Below, piece after piece: positions 1 to 7,118 of a DNA stretch of 13,166 nt. The stretch spans positions 1 to 13,166 of the forward strand of contig CAYSUS010000153.1 in the NCBI GenBank assembly GCA_964434165.1. Direction: 5' to 3'. The position numbers and the translations under genes were made by a program. Under the pieces are notes generated by a model. That model saw nothing but the letters and a program-made list of their open reading frames with translations. It did not search any database and was not told the origin of the DNA. Position 1 is the first letter of the stretch. Each line of letters starts with the position of its first letter. The stretch comes from CAYSUS01 sp964434165. GTDB taxonomy: Bacteria > Planctomycetota > Planctomycetia > Pirellulales > Thermoguttaceae.

Positions 1-223
1 GGTTGACCGCGTGGCCGCCCCATTCGACCGACGTGGCGGCGCTGGTGATCGTGATCCCCCGCTCGCGCTCCAGGTCCATGTGGTCCATGGTCGCTCCGTC
101 GCCGCGGACCTCGCCGATGCGATGGATGCGCCCGGCGTAAAACAGGATCCGCTCGCTGAGCGTGGTCTTGCCGGAGTCGATGTGGGCGGAGATGCCGAGG
201 TTGCGGATGCGTGAGCGGTCCAT
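1..223 (-). CDS. fusA: Elongation factor G, N-terminal fragment (spd/mitochondrial-type EF-G)
   Basis: This is the start of a translational GTPase that moves tRNAs and mRNA through the ribosome in the cytoplasm. Only 74 codons lie in the window; the rest is beyond the left edge. The reading starts at ATG 223, preceded by AGGA about 10 bases upstream. Visible motifs are RNLGISAHIDSGKTTLSER (residues 7-25), holding the G1 P-loop AHIDSGKT (13-20), then the GATMDHMDLERERGITITSA stretch of switch I/G2 (43-62). The usual bacterial EF-G reads AHIDAGKTT; Ser at that position is typical of the spdEFG1/mtEFG1 subfamily. No rpsL/rpsG genes lie upstream, so this is not a standard str operon; the preceding gene on this strand is rseP, 695 bp away. 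A paralogous canonical fusA may exist elsewhere, so the symbol is used loosely. Confidence 0.92.
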   Translation of the reverse strand, partial: MDRSRIRNLGISAHIDSGKTTLSERILFYAGRIHRIGEVRGDGATMDHMDLERERGITITSAATSVEWGGHAVN

Positions 224-572
224 GATGGTACTTCCTGCGCTGCCGGCGCCGTCCGTCTGGAGAGTCACCGGCGATCGTATGTCTAAAGGCCAGGAGCCCT
301 TTCAGAAGGAAAGGGTTCGTGCGACCGGAACTTCAACAACCCGGGCAGCAGGCGAACGTTCCGGCCAGGGCCCCTGGGAACCGAGTCGAGCTGCCCTGTC
401 GCTTCCCAGGTCAAACCAGCTTCTGCGGCCCTGCCACCCAAGCCTCCGTTGCACTATCCATCGGCGTTTCCAACGCCGGCTCTCTAAAAGAAGGACGGCA
501 GCCCGCCGCAATCCCACTCCGGCGCACAACGTCCGCGCACAACCATGGCGACGCCGTGCCTCCCAGGGTTCC

Positions 573-600
573 ATTCTATCCTGGGAAGGCATTTGAGCAA
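573..600 (-). promoter_or_regulatory. Candidate sigma70-like promoter for the EF-G gene
   Basis: On the minus strand, TTGCTC (600 to 595) is followed after 16 bases by TAGAAT (578 to 573). The -10 matches consensus at 5 of 6 positions; the -35 is poor. It would give a leader of roughly 340 bases before ATG 223. The -10 lies in the loop of the inverted repeat at 562-585. Weak evidence, by eye only. Confidence 0.25.
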
Positions 601-820
601 CCCCCATTGGATGCATATCCCGAGGGCCTCCCCTGGGCGGATTTCCCCAAATCCAACGTGAATCCACCGCAAACGCAAGGCTCACGAAGCGGCGGCAGGC
701 TGGCCGCTTCCGCCGCTCGCACGGCGGGCCGGGACGTGTCGGACCGCTCGAAACGAGAAGAACCCATCGGGCCGACACGGCCCGGCCCGGGGCAGTCGCG
801 CGGCGCCAAGACTGGAGCCG

Positions 821-853
821 AGACTTCTGAAGTCTTGAGGACTTCGGAAGTCT
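821..853 (-). terminator. Stem-loop 3' of rseP, possible terminator
   Basis: Arms 821-834 and 840-853 can pair over 14 positions with one G-T mismatch, around the loop TTGAG. Each arm is itself nearly palindromic (GACTTCTGAAGTC and GACTTCGGAAGTC), so the element is also an imperfect direct repeat. It sits about 65 bases past the rseP stop. There is no T-run after it in either direction, so a standard intrinsic terminator is not shown; it could instead be a processing or protein-binding site. Confidence 0.35.
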
Positions 854-918
854 GCCCACACGGCAGTCTGGGAACGCCCGCCCGGACGGTGGGCGTCGGC
901 TGAGGAACGGGCCGATCG

Positions 919-3174
919 CTACGACCCGCCCACCAGCCGCCCCACGTCCAGTCCGATGGCCCAGATCATCAATCCCAGGATGAAGATCAGTCCCAGGTAG
1001 CTCAGGGTGACGAACACGCCCTCGCTGGGCGGCTTGCCGGTGATGCCCTCGTAGGCCAGGAACACCATGTGCCCGCCATCGAGCACCGGGATCGGCAGGA
1101 AGTTGAGCACCGCCAGGTTCGCGCTGAGGATGCAGAGGAACATCAGCAACTCGCCGGTCCCCGCGGCGGCCGACTGGCTGGCCGCCTGGATGATGCCCAG
1201 CGGGCCTCGCAGCTCGCCCGCCGAGACCTGCCCGGTCCCCAGCTTCTCGAGCATCTTCCAGATCAGCAGGAGCGACTCGATCGTCTCCTCGTAGCCCATC
1301 GAGACGGCCTGACTGAGGGAGTGCGCCTGCCGGGTGAACAGGTCGCGCTGGAACAGCAAGCCCCGCATCGGTTCGTACGACCGGCCGATCGGCTCGGGCG
1401 AGAGGGTCACGGTCTGTTCCTCTTCGTCGGCGTCGCGGAGCGTCAGTTCCACGGTCGTGCCCGGCAGCAGGCTCTGAAGCAGGCTGATCAGGTACGGCCA
1501 GTTCTGCTCCTCGTCGTCGAAGGCGACGGAGATCTCATCCTGCTCGAGTAAGGCCTTGGCCCGCTCGAGCCCCTCCTGCTCGATCGTCATCTTGTCGGGC
1601 GGGAGCAGCCTGGCCTCGGTCACCACGCTGCCGGGGCTGACGCCGGCCGCGGCCGCGAGGCTGTCGTCGATGACGCCGGCGACGCGATTTTCCACCTCCA
1701 GGGCGATCCCCAGCGCGGGCACTCCGACCGGGCTGTCCTTGACGAAGGAATCATCGAACCAGTCCGCGCGCCGCAGCTCCACGTCGCTGAACGTGATGCT
1801 TTCTCCCTCGCGACGGACGGAGATCGAGATCCGCTCGCCGGCCCTCTGGCGGAGCCGTTCCGCCAGGGTGAGCGGGTCGCCGAGCGCCTCGCCGTCGATC
1901 TTCTCGATGTGGTCACCCGGCACCAGGCCCGCCCGCTCCGCCGGCGAATCCTTCTGCACGGCCACGATCGGGCCGGGCTTCATGATCAGGCCGAGGCGCT
2001 CGACCGGTTGGGGCGCGATGGTGATGGTCACGCGCTCCGGCAGGGCCGGCTCGGCGTCGGCGCGCCCATCCTCCTGCTGCCGAGGCTTGCGCTCGACCAC
2101 GACCGTGATCGGCTCCGCCGGACGCAGGGCGAACTGACGGCGAACCGACGCATAGTCCTCGACCTCGACGCCGCCGACCTGCACGAACCGGTCACCCGGC
2201 TTCAGGGGCGGCTCGGCCTCGGCCCCGGCGGTGCCGGGAAGCGCCGGCATCTGGTCGCCCAGGGCGTTGATGAACGGCAGGCCCACGCCGATCGTCGGAT
2301 AGGGGCCGGTCTGGTCGGGCATGATCCTCACCCGGAACGGCTCCGAGTCTCCAGGCCGATCGATGACCATCTCGACGCCGTCGGACAGGTCGCCCAGCGA
2401 GATTCCGGTGCGAAGCTCCTGGAAACGCTCTACTTCCTCCCCGGCGATGCGGCGGATGTCGTCGCCGGACCTGACGTTGTTGACCCAGGCGGGCTTGCCG
2501 GGTACGACCTCGCCGACCCCGCACCGCACGTCGCGCACGCCGAGCCCGAATCCGGCCGCGGCCACGACGAACGCGAAGATCACGTTCATGATCACGCCGG
2601 CCGAGATGATGGCCATCCGCGCCGGGACGCTCTTGGAGAGGTAGCTCCGCGGGTCGTAAAGCGCCGCGCGCACGGCCTCCAGGTCGACCTTCTCTTGTTC
2701 TTCGCCTAGCGCAGGGGCATCGGACTTGTCCGACGCTGCTTCCGCCACCTGGGTCTCCGCCGTCTCTGTGCCTGCCGTTGGTGTCTGGGCATTCTCCTCC
2801 GCCTGGGCCTGCTCGGACGCGGTCGGCGACGACTCGCCTGCTTCCGCCTCCTGCGCGGCCTTGGCCCGCTCGAACTCCTCGCGGAGCCGAGCCGGGTTGT
2901 CCTCCTGGCCGAGCATCTTGACATAGCCGCCCAGGGGGAAAACGCCGATCCCGTACTCCGTCTCGCCCCACTGCATCTTCCAGAGCTTCAGCCCGAAGAA
3001 GTCGAAGCCCAGGTAGAACTTCTCGCACTTCACGCCGCACATCTTGGCGACCAGGAAGTGTCCGAGCTCGTGGACGAAGATCACCATGCCCAGGCCGACG
3101 ACGACCTTCAGCACGTTGACGCCCCATCCAAGCCATGTGGAGTCGTAAGCTGCGAAGATTATTTGCCAATCCAA
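919..3174 (-). CDS. rseP: RIP metalloprotease RseP, site-2 protease family, enlarged with several PDZ domains
   Basis: This is an intramembrane zinc protease (M50B) that cuts transmembrane segments, classically anti-sigma factors after a first cut by another protease. Residues 35-39 are HELGH inside the first membrane segment (about 20-42). GGYVKMLGQE (82-91) fits the MRE beta-loop region. A second membrane segment lies near 188-212. The third carries NFLPIPVLDGG (691-701), whose Asp699 is the third zinc ligand, and a fourth is near 722-742. Between the membrane halves lie PDZ-like units near 212-285, 310-395, 400-465 (PAERAGLVPGDHIEKIDG is the clearest) and 487-595. With 751 residues it is far longer than the ~450-residue E. 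coli protein. The extra length comes from the added PDZ-like units and an Ala/Glu-rich linker at about 95-170. The start is TTG at 3174, chosen for its Shine-Dalgarno; it overlaps dxr by 16 bp, implying translational coupling. Confidence 0.95.
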   Translation of the reverse strand: MDWQIIFAAYDSTWLGWGVNVLKVVVGLGMVIFVHELGHFLVAKMCGVKCEKFYLGFDFFGLKLWKMQWGETEYGIGVFPLGGYVKMLGQEDNPARLREEFERAKAAQEAEAGESSPTASEQAQAEENAQTPTAGTETAETQVAEAASDKSDAPALGEEQEKVDLEAVRAALYDPRSYLSKSVPARMAIISAGVIMNVIFAFVVAAAGFGLGVRDVRCGVGEVVPGKPAWVNNVRSGDDIRRIAGEEVERFQELRTGISLGDLSDGVEMVIDRPGDSEPFRVRIMPDQTGPYPTIGVGLPFINALGDQMPALPGTAGAEAEPPLKPGDRFVQVGGVEVEDYASVRRQFALRPAEPITVVVERKPRQQEDGRADAEPALPERVTITIAPQPVERLGLIMKPGPIVAVQKDSPAERAGLVPGDHIEKIDGEALGDPLTLAERLRQRAGERISISVRREGESITFSDVELRRADWFDDSFVKDSPVGVPALGIALEVENRVAGVIDDSLAAAAGVSPGSVVTEARLLPPDKMTIEQEGLERAKALLEQDEISVAFDDEEQNWPYLISLLQSLLPGTTVELTLRDADEEEQTVTLSPEPIGRSYEPMRGLLFQRDLFTRQAHSLSQAVSMGYEETIESLLLIWKMLEKLGTGQVSAGELRGPLGIIQAASQSAAAGTGELLMFLCILSANLAVLNFLPIPVLDGGHMVFLAYEGITGKPPSEGVFVTLSYLGLIFILGLMIWAIGLDVGRLVGGS

Positions 3175-4334
3175 CGCGCTACCTCCTCGCGTGCCCAGAG
3201 GTCCATGCGGAGCAAGGCCTCCAGGCTGGGGTCGGGATCGAAGTCATGGTGCTGGAGCACCTGGCGGCAAGCCGGCACGATCTCCGCGAAGCCGATTCGC
3301 TCGTCCAGGAAGGCCGCCACCGCCGCCTCGTTGGCCCCGTTCAGGACGGCTCCGGCCGTGCCCCCGGTCCTTGCCACCTCCAGCCCCAGGTCCAGGGCCG
3401 CGTGCCGCTGCGGGTCCGGCGGCTCCAGTTCCAGTTGAGCCCCGCGGCTCCAATCGAACTTCTCGGCCACCCCTTCCACACGCTCCGGCCAGAACAGAGC
3501 GTACTGGATCGGAAGCCGCATGTCCGGAGGGCTCATCTGCGCAATCACCGAGCCATCCGTGAATTCTAGCATCGAGTGGATGATCGACTGCGGGTGAATC
3601 ATGACCCCTATCCTGTGGGGGTCGAGGTCGAACAGCCAGCGTGCCTCGATGATCTCCAGCGCCTTGTTCATCAGCGTGGCCGAGTCGATCGTGATCTTCG
3701 GGCCCATGTCCCACGTGGGATGGGCCAGGGCGTCGGACACGCTCACTTTGGCGAGCTGCTGCGCGGAATACGTGCGGAACGGCCCGCCGCTGGCGGTCAG
3801 CACGACGCGCCGCACTTCGTCCCGGCGCCCGGCCTGGAGGGCCTGAAAAATCGCGCTGTGCTCGCTGTCCACGGGGATCAGCGCCGCGGCGCGCTGTTGC
3901 GCAAGCCGGGTGACCAGGGGCCCGGCCACCACCAGGCTTTCCTTGTTGGCCAGTGCGACCCGCTTGCCCGCCTCCAGCGCTGCCCACGTCCCTTCCAGCC
4001 CGGCCCGCCCCACGATCGCCGCCACCACGATGTCCACCTCCGGATCGGCGACCAGGCGGGGCAGGGCTTCGGGCCCTACCAGCATCTCCACCTCCGGCGG
4101 CAGCTCCGACCAGTCCTGGGCCCGGTGCGCGCGGGGGTCCGTCACGGCGATGCGCCGCGGCCGGAACTCCCTGGCCTGGCGGAGCAGTAGCTCCGTGTTG
4201 CCGTGCGCCGAGATGGCCGTCACGCGCAACCGCCCCGCGGACGCCGCGACCACCTCCAAAGTGCTCCGGCCGATGCTGCCCGTCGAGCCGAGCAGGGCGA
4301 TGTTCTTCGCACGCGCGTCGGCGGAAGGGATCAT
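3159..4334 (-). CDS. dxr: 1-deoxy-D-xylulose 5-phosphate reductoisomerase
   Basis: This enzyme makes 2-C-methyl-D-erythritol 4-phosphate from DXP using NADPH and a divalent metal, the first committed step of the MEP isoprenoid pathway in the cytoplasm. From the chosen ATG the protein has 391 residues, close to the usual ~400. It shows the NADPH-binding GSTGSIG (16-22), ANKES (129-133) and the metal ligands Asp156 and Glu158 in VDSEHSAIFQ. LTASGGPFR (179-187) follows, then HPTWDMGPKITIDSATLMNK (205-224) with the third metal ligand Glu227. The C-terminal part holds MSPPDMRLPIQYALF and NGANEAAVAAFLDE. The frame stays open to 4508, but family alignment favours ATG 4334; ATG 4388 is a possible alternative, about 7 bases after the predicted transcription start. 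The last 16 bp overlap rseP, a neighbour pairing common in many bacteria. Confidence 0.96.
   Translation of the reverse strand: MIPSADARAKNIALLGSTGSIGRSTLEVVAASAGRLRVTAISAHGNTELLLRQAREFRPRRIAVTDPRAHRAQDWSELPPEVEMLVGPEALPRLVADPEVDIVVAAIVGRAGLEGTWAALEAGKRVALANKESLVVAGPLVTRLAQQRAAALIPVDSEHSAIFQALQAGRRDEVRRVVLTASGGPFRTYSAQQLAKVSVSDALAHPTWDMGPKITIDSATLMNKALEIIEARWLFDLDPHRIGVMIHPQSIIHSMLEFTDGSVIAQMSPPDMRLPIQYALFWPERVEGVAEKFDWSRGAQLELEPPDPQRHAALDLGLEVARTGGTAGAVLNGANEAAVAAFLDERIGFAEIVPACRQVLQHHDFDPDPSLEALLRMDLWAREEVARWIGK
3181..3187 (-). promoter_or_regulatory. Strong Shine-Dalgarno that fixes the TTG start of rseP
   Basis: On the minus strand AGGAGGT ends 6 bases before TTG 3174 and lies inside the 3' end of dxr. 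The next in-frame ATG (residue 30) would remove most of the first membrane segment, so the TTG start is preferred. Confidence 0.8.
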
Positions 4335-4401
4335 GCAAGCCGGGAAAAGCAGGATGGTTTTGCTGGCCAGCGCGGCTGGGGCAACCATGAGCAGAACCGG
4401 T

Positions 4402-4430
4402 ATTGTAAGACCCCTGTGGGGGGCCGGCAA
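4402..4430 (-). promoter_or_regulatory. Sigma70-like promoter for dxr-rseP
   Basis: On the minus strand TTGCCG (4430 to 4425) is separated by exactly 17 bases from TACAAT (4407 to 4402). The -10 matches 5 of 6 consensus positions. Predicted transcription starts near 4395, giving a ~60-base leader to ATG 4334 or a nearly leaderless message from ATG 4388. No other gene lies between it and dxr, so it probably drives the dxr-rseP pair. Confidence 0.6.
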
Positions 4431-4498
4431 GGCGACTGAGGCCTTCCCGTGTCCTGCTGCCCGACCGGCCTGGTGCCGCGAATGGCCCCTCCCGCGCG

Positions 4499-4527
4499 TT
4501 GTGCCCAAAGACCATGCCCCATAATAT
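4499..4527 (+). promoter_or_regulatory. Sigma70-like promoter candidate for ftsH
   Basis: TTGTGC (4499-4504) and TAATAT (4522-4527) are spaced by 17 bases in the only AT-rich patch of the region. The predicted start near 4534 gives a leader of about 230 bases before ATG 4763. No heat-shock-type promoter was recognised. Confidence 0.45.
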
Positions 4528-4762
4528 GATGGATAGTGGGCTCAGGGGGCGATACTCTCCGCGAGCGGCCCGGGCGAAGGCAGTCGGGCTGGGGAGTCTT
4601 GAACGAACTGGCTCGCTCCGCCGAGAGCTCCTGCCAAAGTAGCTCCCTACTCGACTCGCCGAAAGGTGCTGAGCGCCCCGGTCCTGAACCCCTGGTAGTC
4701 CGCCCCCGACACCGCGCGCCCTGACCGCGGGGGCATCGAACGCCACACAAGGTACTGGCTCC

Positions 4763-6853
4763 ATGGACGACAAGCCGGGCAACAAGCCCGAACAGAACGG
4801 CGACGCGCCGCGACAGCCCCGGCAAGGGAAGGACAAGAAGGACCCACCTTCGAGGGGCAACCTCGTCTGGTATCTCCTCGCCCTGGGCGTGGGCACGCTG
4901 TTCCTGGCCAGCCTGCTGGGCACGCGGCGCCCGGAGCGGATCGTCTATTCCGACCTTTGGGAGCTGATCGAGCAGGGCGCGCCTTCGGAGAACCCGGACG
5001 CCGCCATCGAGGTCACCAAGGGCATCGACGGCAAGGAGGTGCGGGTCCGCTATTCGAACCTGAAGGACCTGAAGTTCGGGCCGGCCGAGATCACGGGCAC
5101 GGTCACCCGCGAGATCGTCGCCCCCGAGGACCAGAAGAAGGAGGCGAAGGAAGTCGAGTTCTCCACGGGGCGGCGCGGCCTGGAGAACGACGACTTGGCG
5201 CTGTTCAAGCTGGCGCGGGAGAAGGGTTTCGAGAAGATCCGCGCCGAGGACCCGCCGAGCAGTTGGCGCTACTACGCGTCGATGCTGATCTTCATGGTGA
5301 TCTTCCTGCTAATCTTCTTCTTCATGCTCCGGCGACTGGGAGGCGCCGGGTCGGCCATGGCCTTCGGGCGCAGCCGCGGCCGGCTGTTCGCCCAGGAGGA
5401 CATCGGGGTCACGTTCGAGGACGTGGCGGGCATCGACGAGGCCGTGGACGAGCTGCGCGAGGTCGTCGAGTTCCTCAAGACGCCCGAGAAGTTCCGCATC
5501 CTCGGCGGCCGCATCCCCAAGGGCGTGCTGCTGGTCGGTCCGCCGGGCACGGGCAAGACCCTGCTGGCCAAGGCCATCGCGGGCGAGGCGGGCGTGCCGT
5601 TCTTCAGCCTCTCCGGCTCGGACTTCGTGGAGATGTTCGTAGGCGTGGGGGCCGCGCGGGTCCGCGACATGTTCCAGCAGGCCCAGGGCCGCGCCCCGTG
5701 CATCGTGTTCATCGACGAGCTCGACGCGCTGGGCAAGACCCGCGGCACGAGCGTGGTGGGCGGACACGACGAGCGCGAGCAGACCCTCAACGCCCTGCTG
5801 GTGGAGATGGACGGGTTCAGCAGCAACAGCGGGGTGATCGTGCTGGCCGCCACCAACCGGCCCGAGACGCTCGACCCGGCCCTGCTGCGCCCGGGAAGGT
5901 TCGACCGCAACGTGCTGGTCGACCGGCCCGACGTGCGCGGGCGCGAGGCGATCCTCGATGTCCACGTCAAGAGCATCAAGCTCGACGATTCGGTCGATCT
6001 GAGGGAGGTGGCCAACATCACGTCGGGCTTCGTGGGGGCCGATCTGGCGAACCTGGTCAACGAGGCCGCCCTGCTCGCCGCGCGCAAGAACAAGGAAACG
6101 GTCACCATGCAGGAGCTGACCGAGGCCGTGGAGCGCGTCACCACGGGCCTGGAGAAGCGGCAGCGCGTGATGCACGAGGACGAGAAGCAGCGCGTCGCCT
6201 ACCACGAGAGCGCCCATGCCCTGGTGGCGTACTGCCTGCCCAACACCGATCCGGTGCACAAGGTCTCGATCATTCCCCGCGGGCTCGCCGCGCTGGGGTA
6301 CACGCTCCAGCGCCCCGAGGGCGACCGCTACCTGATGACGCAGAGCGAGCTGGAGAGCCGCATCCAGGTGCTCCTGGCCGGCACGGTGGCCGAGGAGATC
6401 GTCTTCGACGACGTCTCCACCGGGGCCCAGAACGACCTGCAGCGGGCCACGGAGATCGCGCGGGCGATGGTCATGGAGTTCGGCATGAGCCGGCTGGGGC
6501 GCGTGGCGTTCCGCGAGGGGGGCCGCTCCGCGTTTCTCAACAGCGCGCCGGAGTTCCCCCACGAGCGGGCGTTCAGCGAGCACACCGCGCGGGAGATCGA
6601 CCAGGAGATCCAGCGGATCCTCGACGCCGGGCTCCAGAAGGTGCGCCATGTCCTCCAGACGCGTCGGGCCGCCCTGGAAGCGCTGGCCCAGCGCCTGATG
6701 GAGCGCGAGGTGATCGATACGGACGAGCTGAAAAGCACGATCGAGGCGGCCTCGCCCAGCCCGGCCATCGTCCCCGGCACCGGCGACGCCCCGAAGCGCA
6801 AGGTCGTCGAGGAGCCGCCGCCCGCCGCCAGCACCGACGCGGCAGGGTCGTAG
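4763..6853 (+). CDS. ftsH: ATP-dependent zinc metalloprotease FtsH
   Basis: This is a membrane-anchored AAA+ protease that unfolds and degrades membrane and regulatory proteins as a hexamer. The 696 residues show the normal order. A charged N-terminus is followed by membrane segment 1 (about 34-52), an extracytoplasmic domain, and membrane segment 2 (about 171-189). The AAA module has Walker A GPPGTGKT (259-266), pore motif FVEMFVGVG (288-296), Walker B IVFIDEL (314-320) and the second region of homology ATNRPETLDPALLRPGRFDR (363-382). The peptidase domain has HESAH (481-485) with Asp558 in TGAQNDLQRAT as probable third zinc ligand. The usual motif is HEAGH; the Gly-to-Ala change keeps HExxH intact. 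A Pro/Ala-rich tail follows residue 662. A weak AAGG lies 10 bases before ATG 4763. It is divergent from dxr-rseP, so two membrane proteases sit close together but in separate transcripts. Confidence 0.98.
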   Translation: MDDKPGNKPEQNGDAPRQPRQGKDKKDPPSRGNLVWYLLALGVGTLFLASLLGTRRPERIVYSDLWELIEQGAPSENPDAAIEVTKGIDGKEVRVRYSNLKDLKFGPAEITGTVTREIVAPEDQKKEAKEVEFSTGRRGLENDDLALFKLAREKGFEKIRAEDPPSSWRYYASMLIFMVIFLLIFFFMLRRLGGAGSAMAFGRSRGRLFAQEDIGVTFEDVAGIDEAVDELREVVEFLKTPEKFRILGGRIPKGVLLVGPPGTGKTLLAKAIAGEAGVPFFSLSGSDFVEMFVGVGAARVRDMFQQAQGRAPCIVFIDELDALGKTRGTSVVGGHDEREQTLNALLVEMDGFSSNSGVIVLAATNRPETLDPALLRPGRFDRNVLVDRPDVRGREAILDVHVKSIKLDDSVDLREVANITSGFVGADLANLVNEAALLAARKNKETVTMQELTEAVERVTTGLEKRQRVMHEDEKQRVAYHESAHALVAYCLPNTDPVHKVSIIPRGLAALGYTLQRPEGDRYLMTQSELESRIQVLLAGTVAEEIVFDDVSTGAQNDLQRATEIARAMVMEFGMSRLGRVAFREGGRSAFLNSAPEFPHERAFSEHTAREIDQEIQRILDAGLQKVRHVLQTRRAALEALAQRLMEREVIDTDELKSTIEAASPSPAIVPGTGDAPKRKVVEEPPPAASTDAAGS

Positions 6854-6882
6854 GCGGGCGTCGCATCTCGATGCGCGCCGGA

Positions 6883-6903
6883 CACGCGCGCCGGGCGCGC
6901 GTG
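6883..6903. terminator. GC-rich perfect inverted repeat 3' of ftsH, terminator-like
   Basis: A 21-base inverted repeat with 10-bp arms of alternating CG character around one central base can form an 8-bp stem with a 5-base loop. It begins 30 bases past the ftsH stop and lies between convergent genes, a typical place for a bidirectional stop. There is no T-run, so intrinsic termination is only inferred. A smaller GCATC/GATGC repeat at 6863-6874 precedes it. Confidence 0.4.
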
Positions 6904-6958
6904 GCGGGAGCAGGGCGGCATAAGTGGCTTGCCCCCTGGCGCGGGCACGATCATGTTG

Positions 6959-7041
6959 GCCACGAGAAGCACAAGGAGCCACGGGAAGGAAACGCTCCTC
7001 TTCGTGTCTTCCGGCGGCTTTCGCGGCTATCCTCTCCGTGT
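6959..7041. repeat. Purine/pyrimidine-asymmetric intergenic element, degenerate repeat-like
   Basis: The left part is purine-rich with units such as CCACGAGAAGCACAAGGAG. The right part is pyrimidine-rich with roughly complementary units such as CTCCTCTTCGTGTCTTCC and CTATCCTCTCCGTGTC. The parts can fold back imperfectly. From memory, elements built on CACGAAGRACACGAAGG-type units and their complements occur in many planctomycete and other genomes, usually between genes. Only one copy is in this window, so repeat status is inferred. Confidence 0.35.
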
Positions 7042-7118
7042 CATCAGGCACTTCTTGACGTAGAGCTTCGCCGCGCCGAGGTTGATCGGCGACCCGGCCC
7101 CGATGCGTGACGACGCCT

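Larger units (their letters stand above)
224..918. other. Long non-coding region between rseP and the EF-G gene
   Basis: No open frame in this 695-bp stretch reads like a protein; translations are rich in Arg, Pro, Ser and Trp without motifs. No tRNA-like TpsiC arm was recognised. It contains five short inverted repeats: 297-315 (7-bp arms CCCTTTC/GAAAGGG, 5-base loop), 462-478 (7-bp arms CGGCGTT/AACGCCG, 3-base loop), 562-585 (6-bp arms), 768-784 (6-bp arms CGGGCC/GGCCCG) and 821-853. A weak minus-strand promoter candidate lies at 573-600. The stretch is probably the 3' end of the rseP transcript plus a long leader or promoter region for the EF-G gene. A structured RNA is possible but not shown. 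Confidence 0.5.
4335..4762. other. Divergent intergenic region between dxr and ftsH
   Basis: This 428-bp stretch separates divergent dxr and ftsH. It holds the dxr promoter (4402-4430) and a plus-strand promoter candidate (4499-4527). About 230 bases of GC-rich sequence follow, which would be the ftsH leader. That leader contains an imperfect hairpin with arms CCCCCG (4703-4708) and CGGGGG (4728-4733) about 30 bases before the ftsH start. No protein or known RNA motif was recognised in the leader. Confidence 0.5.

Noticed and set aside
302..859. 185-codon minus-strand open frame between rseP and the EF-G gene
   Set aside because: Composition is dominated by Arg, Trp, Ser and Pro with no motif. 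Other frames over the same stretch are equally open, as expected in GC-rich non-coding DNA.
319..903. 194-codon plus-strand open frame in the same non-coding stretch
   Set aside because: No domain, no Shine-Dalgarno, Pro/Arg/Ser-rich. It overlaps the inverted repeats and looks like chance.
4335..4508. 58-residue N-terminal extension of dxr
   Set aside because: It crosses the predicted dxr promoter, and the family normally begins a few residues before the GSTGSIG motif.
4957..7110. 717-codon open frame overlapping ftsH in another frame
   Set aside because: It is the out-of-frame shadow of ftsH; the translation is Arg/Gly-rich and repetitive while ftsH itself has all family motifs.
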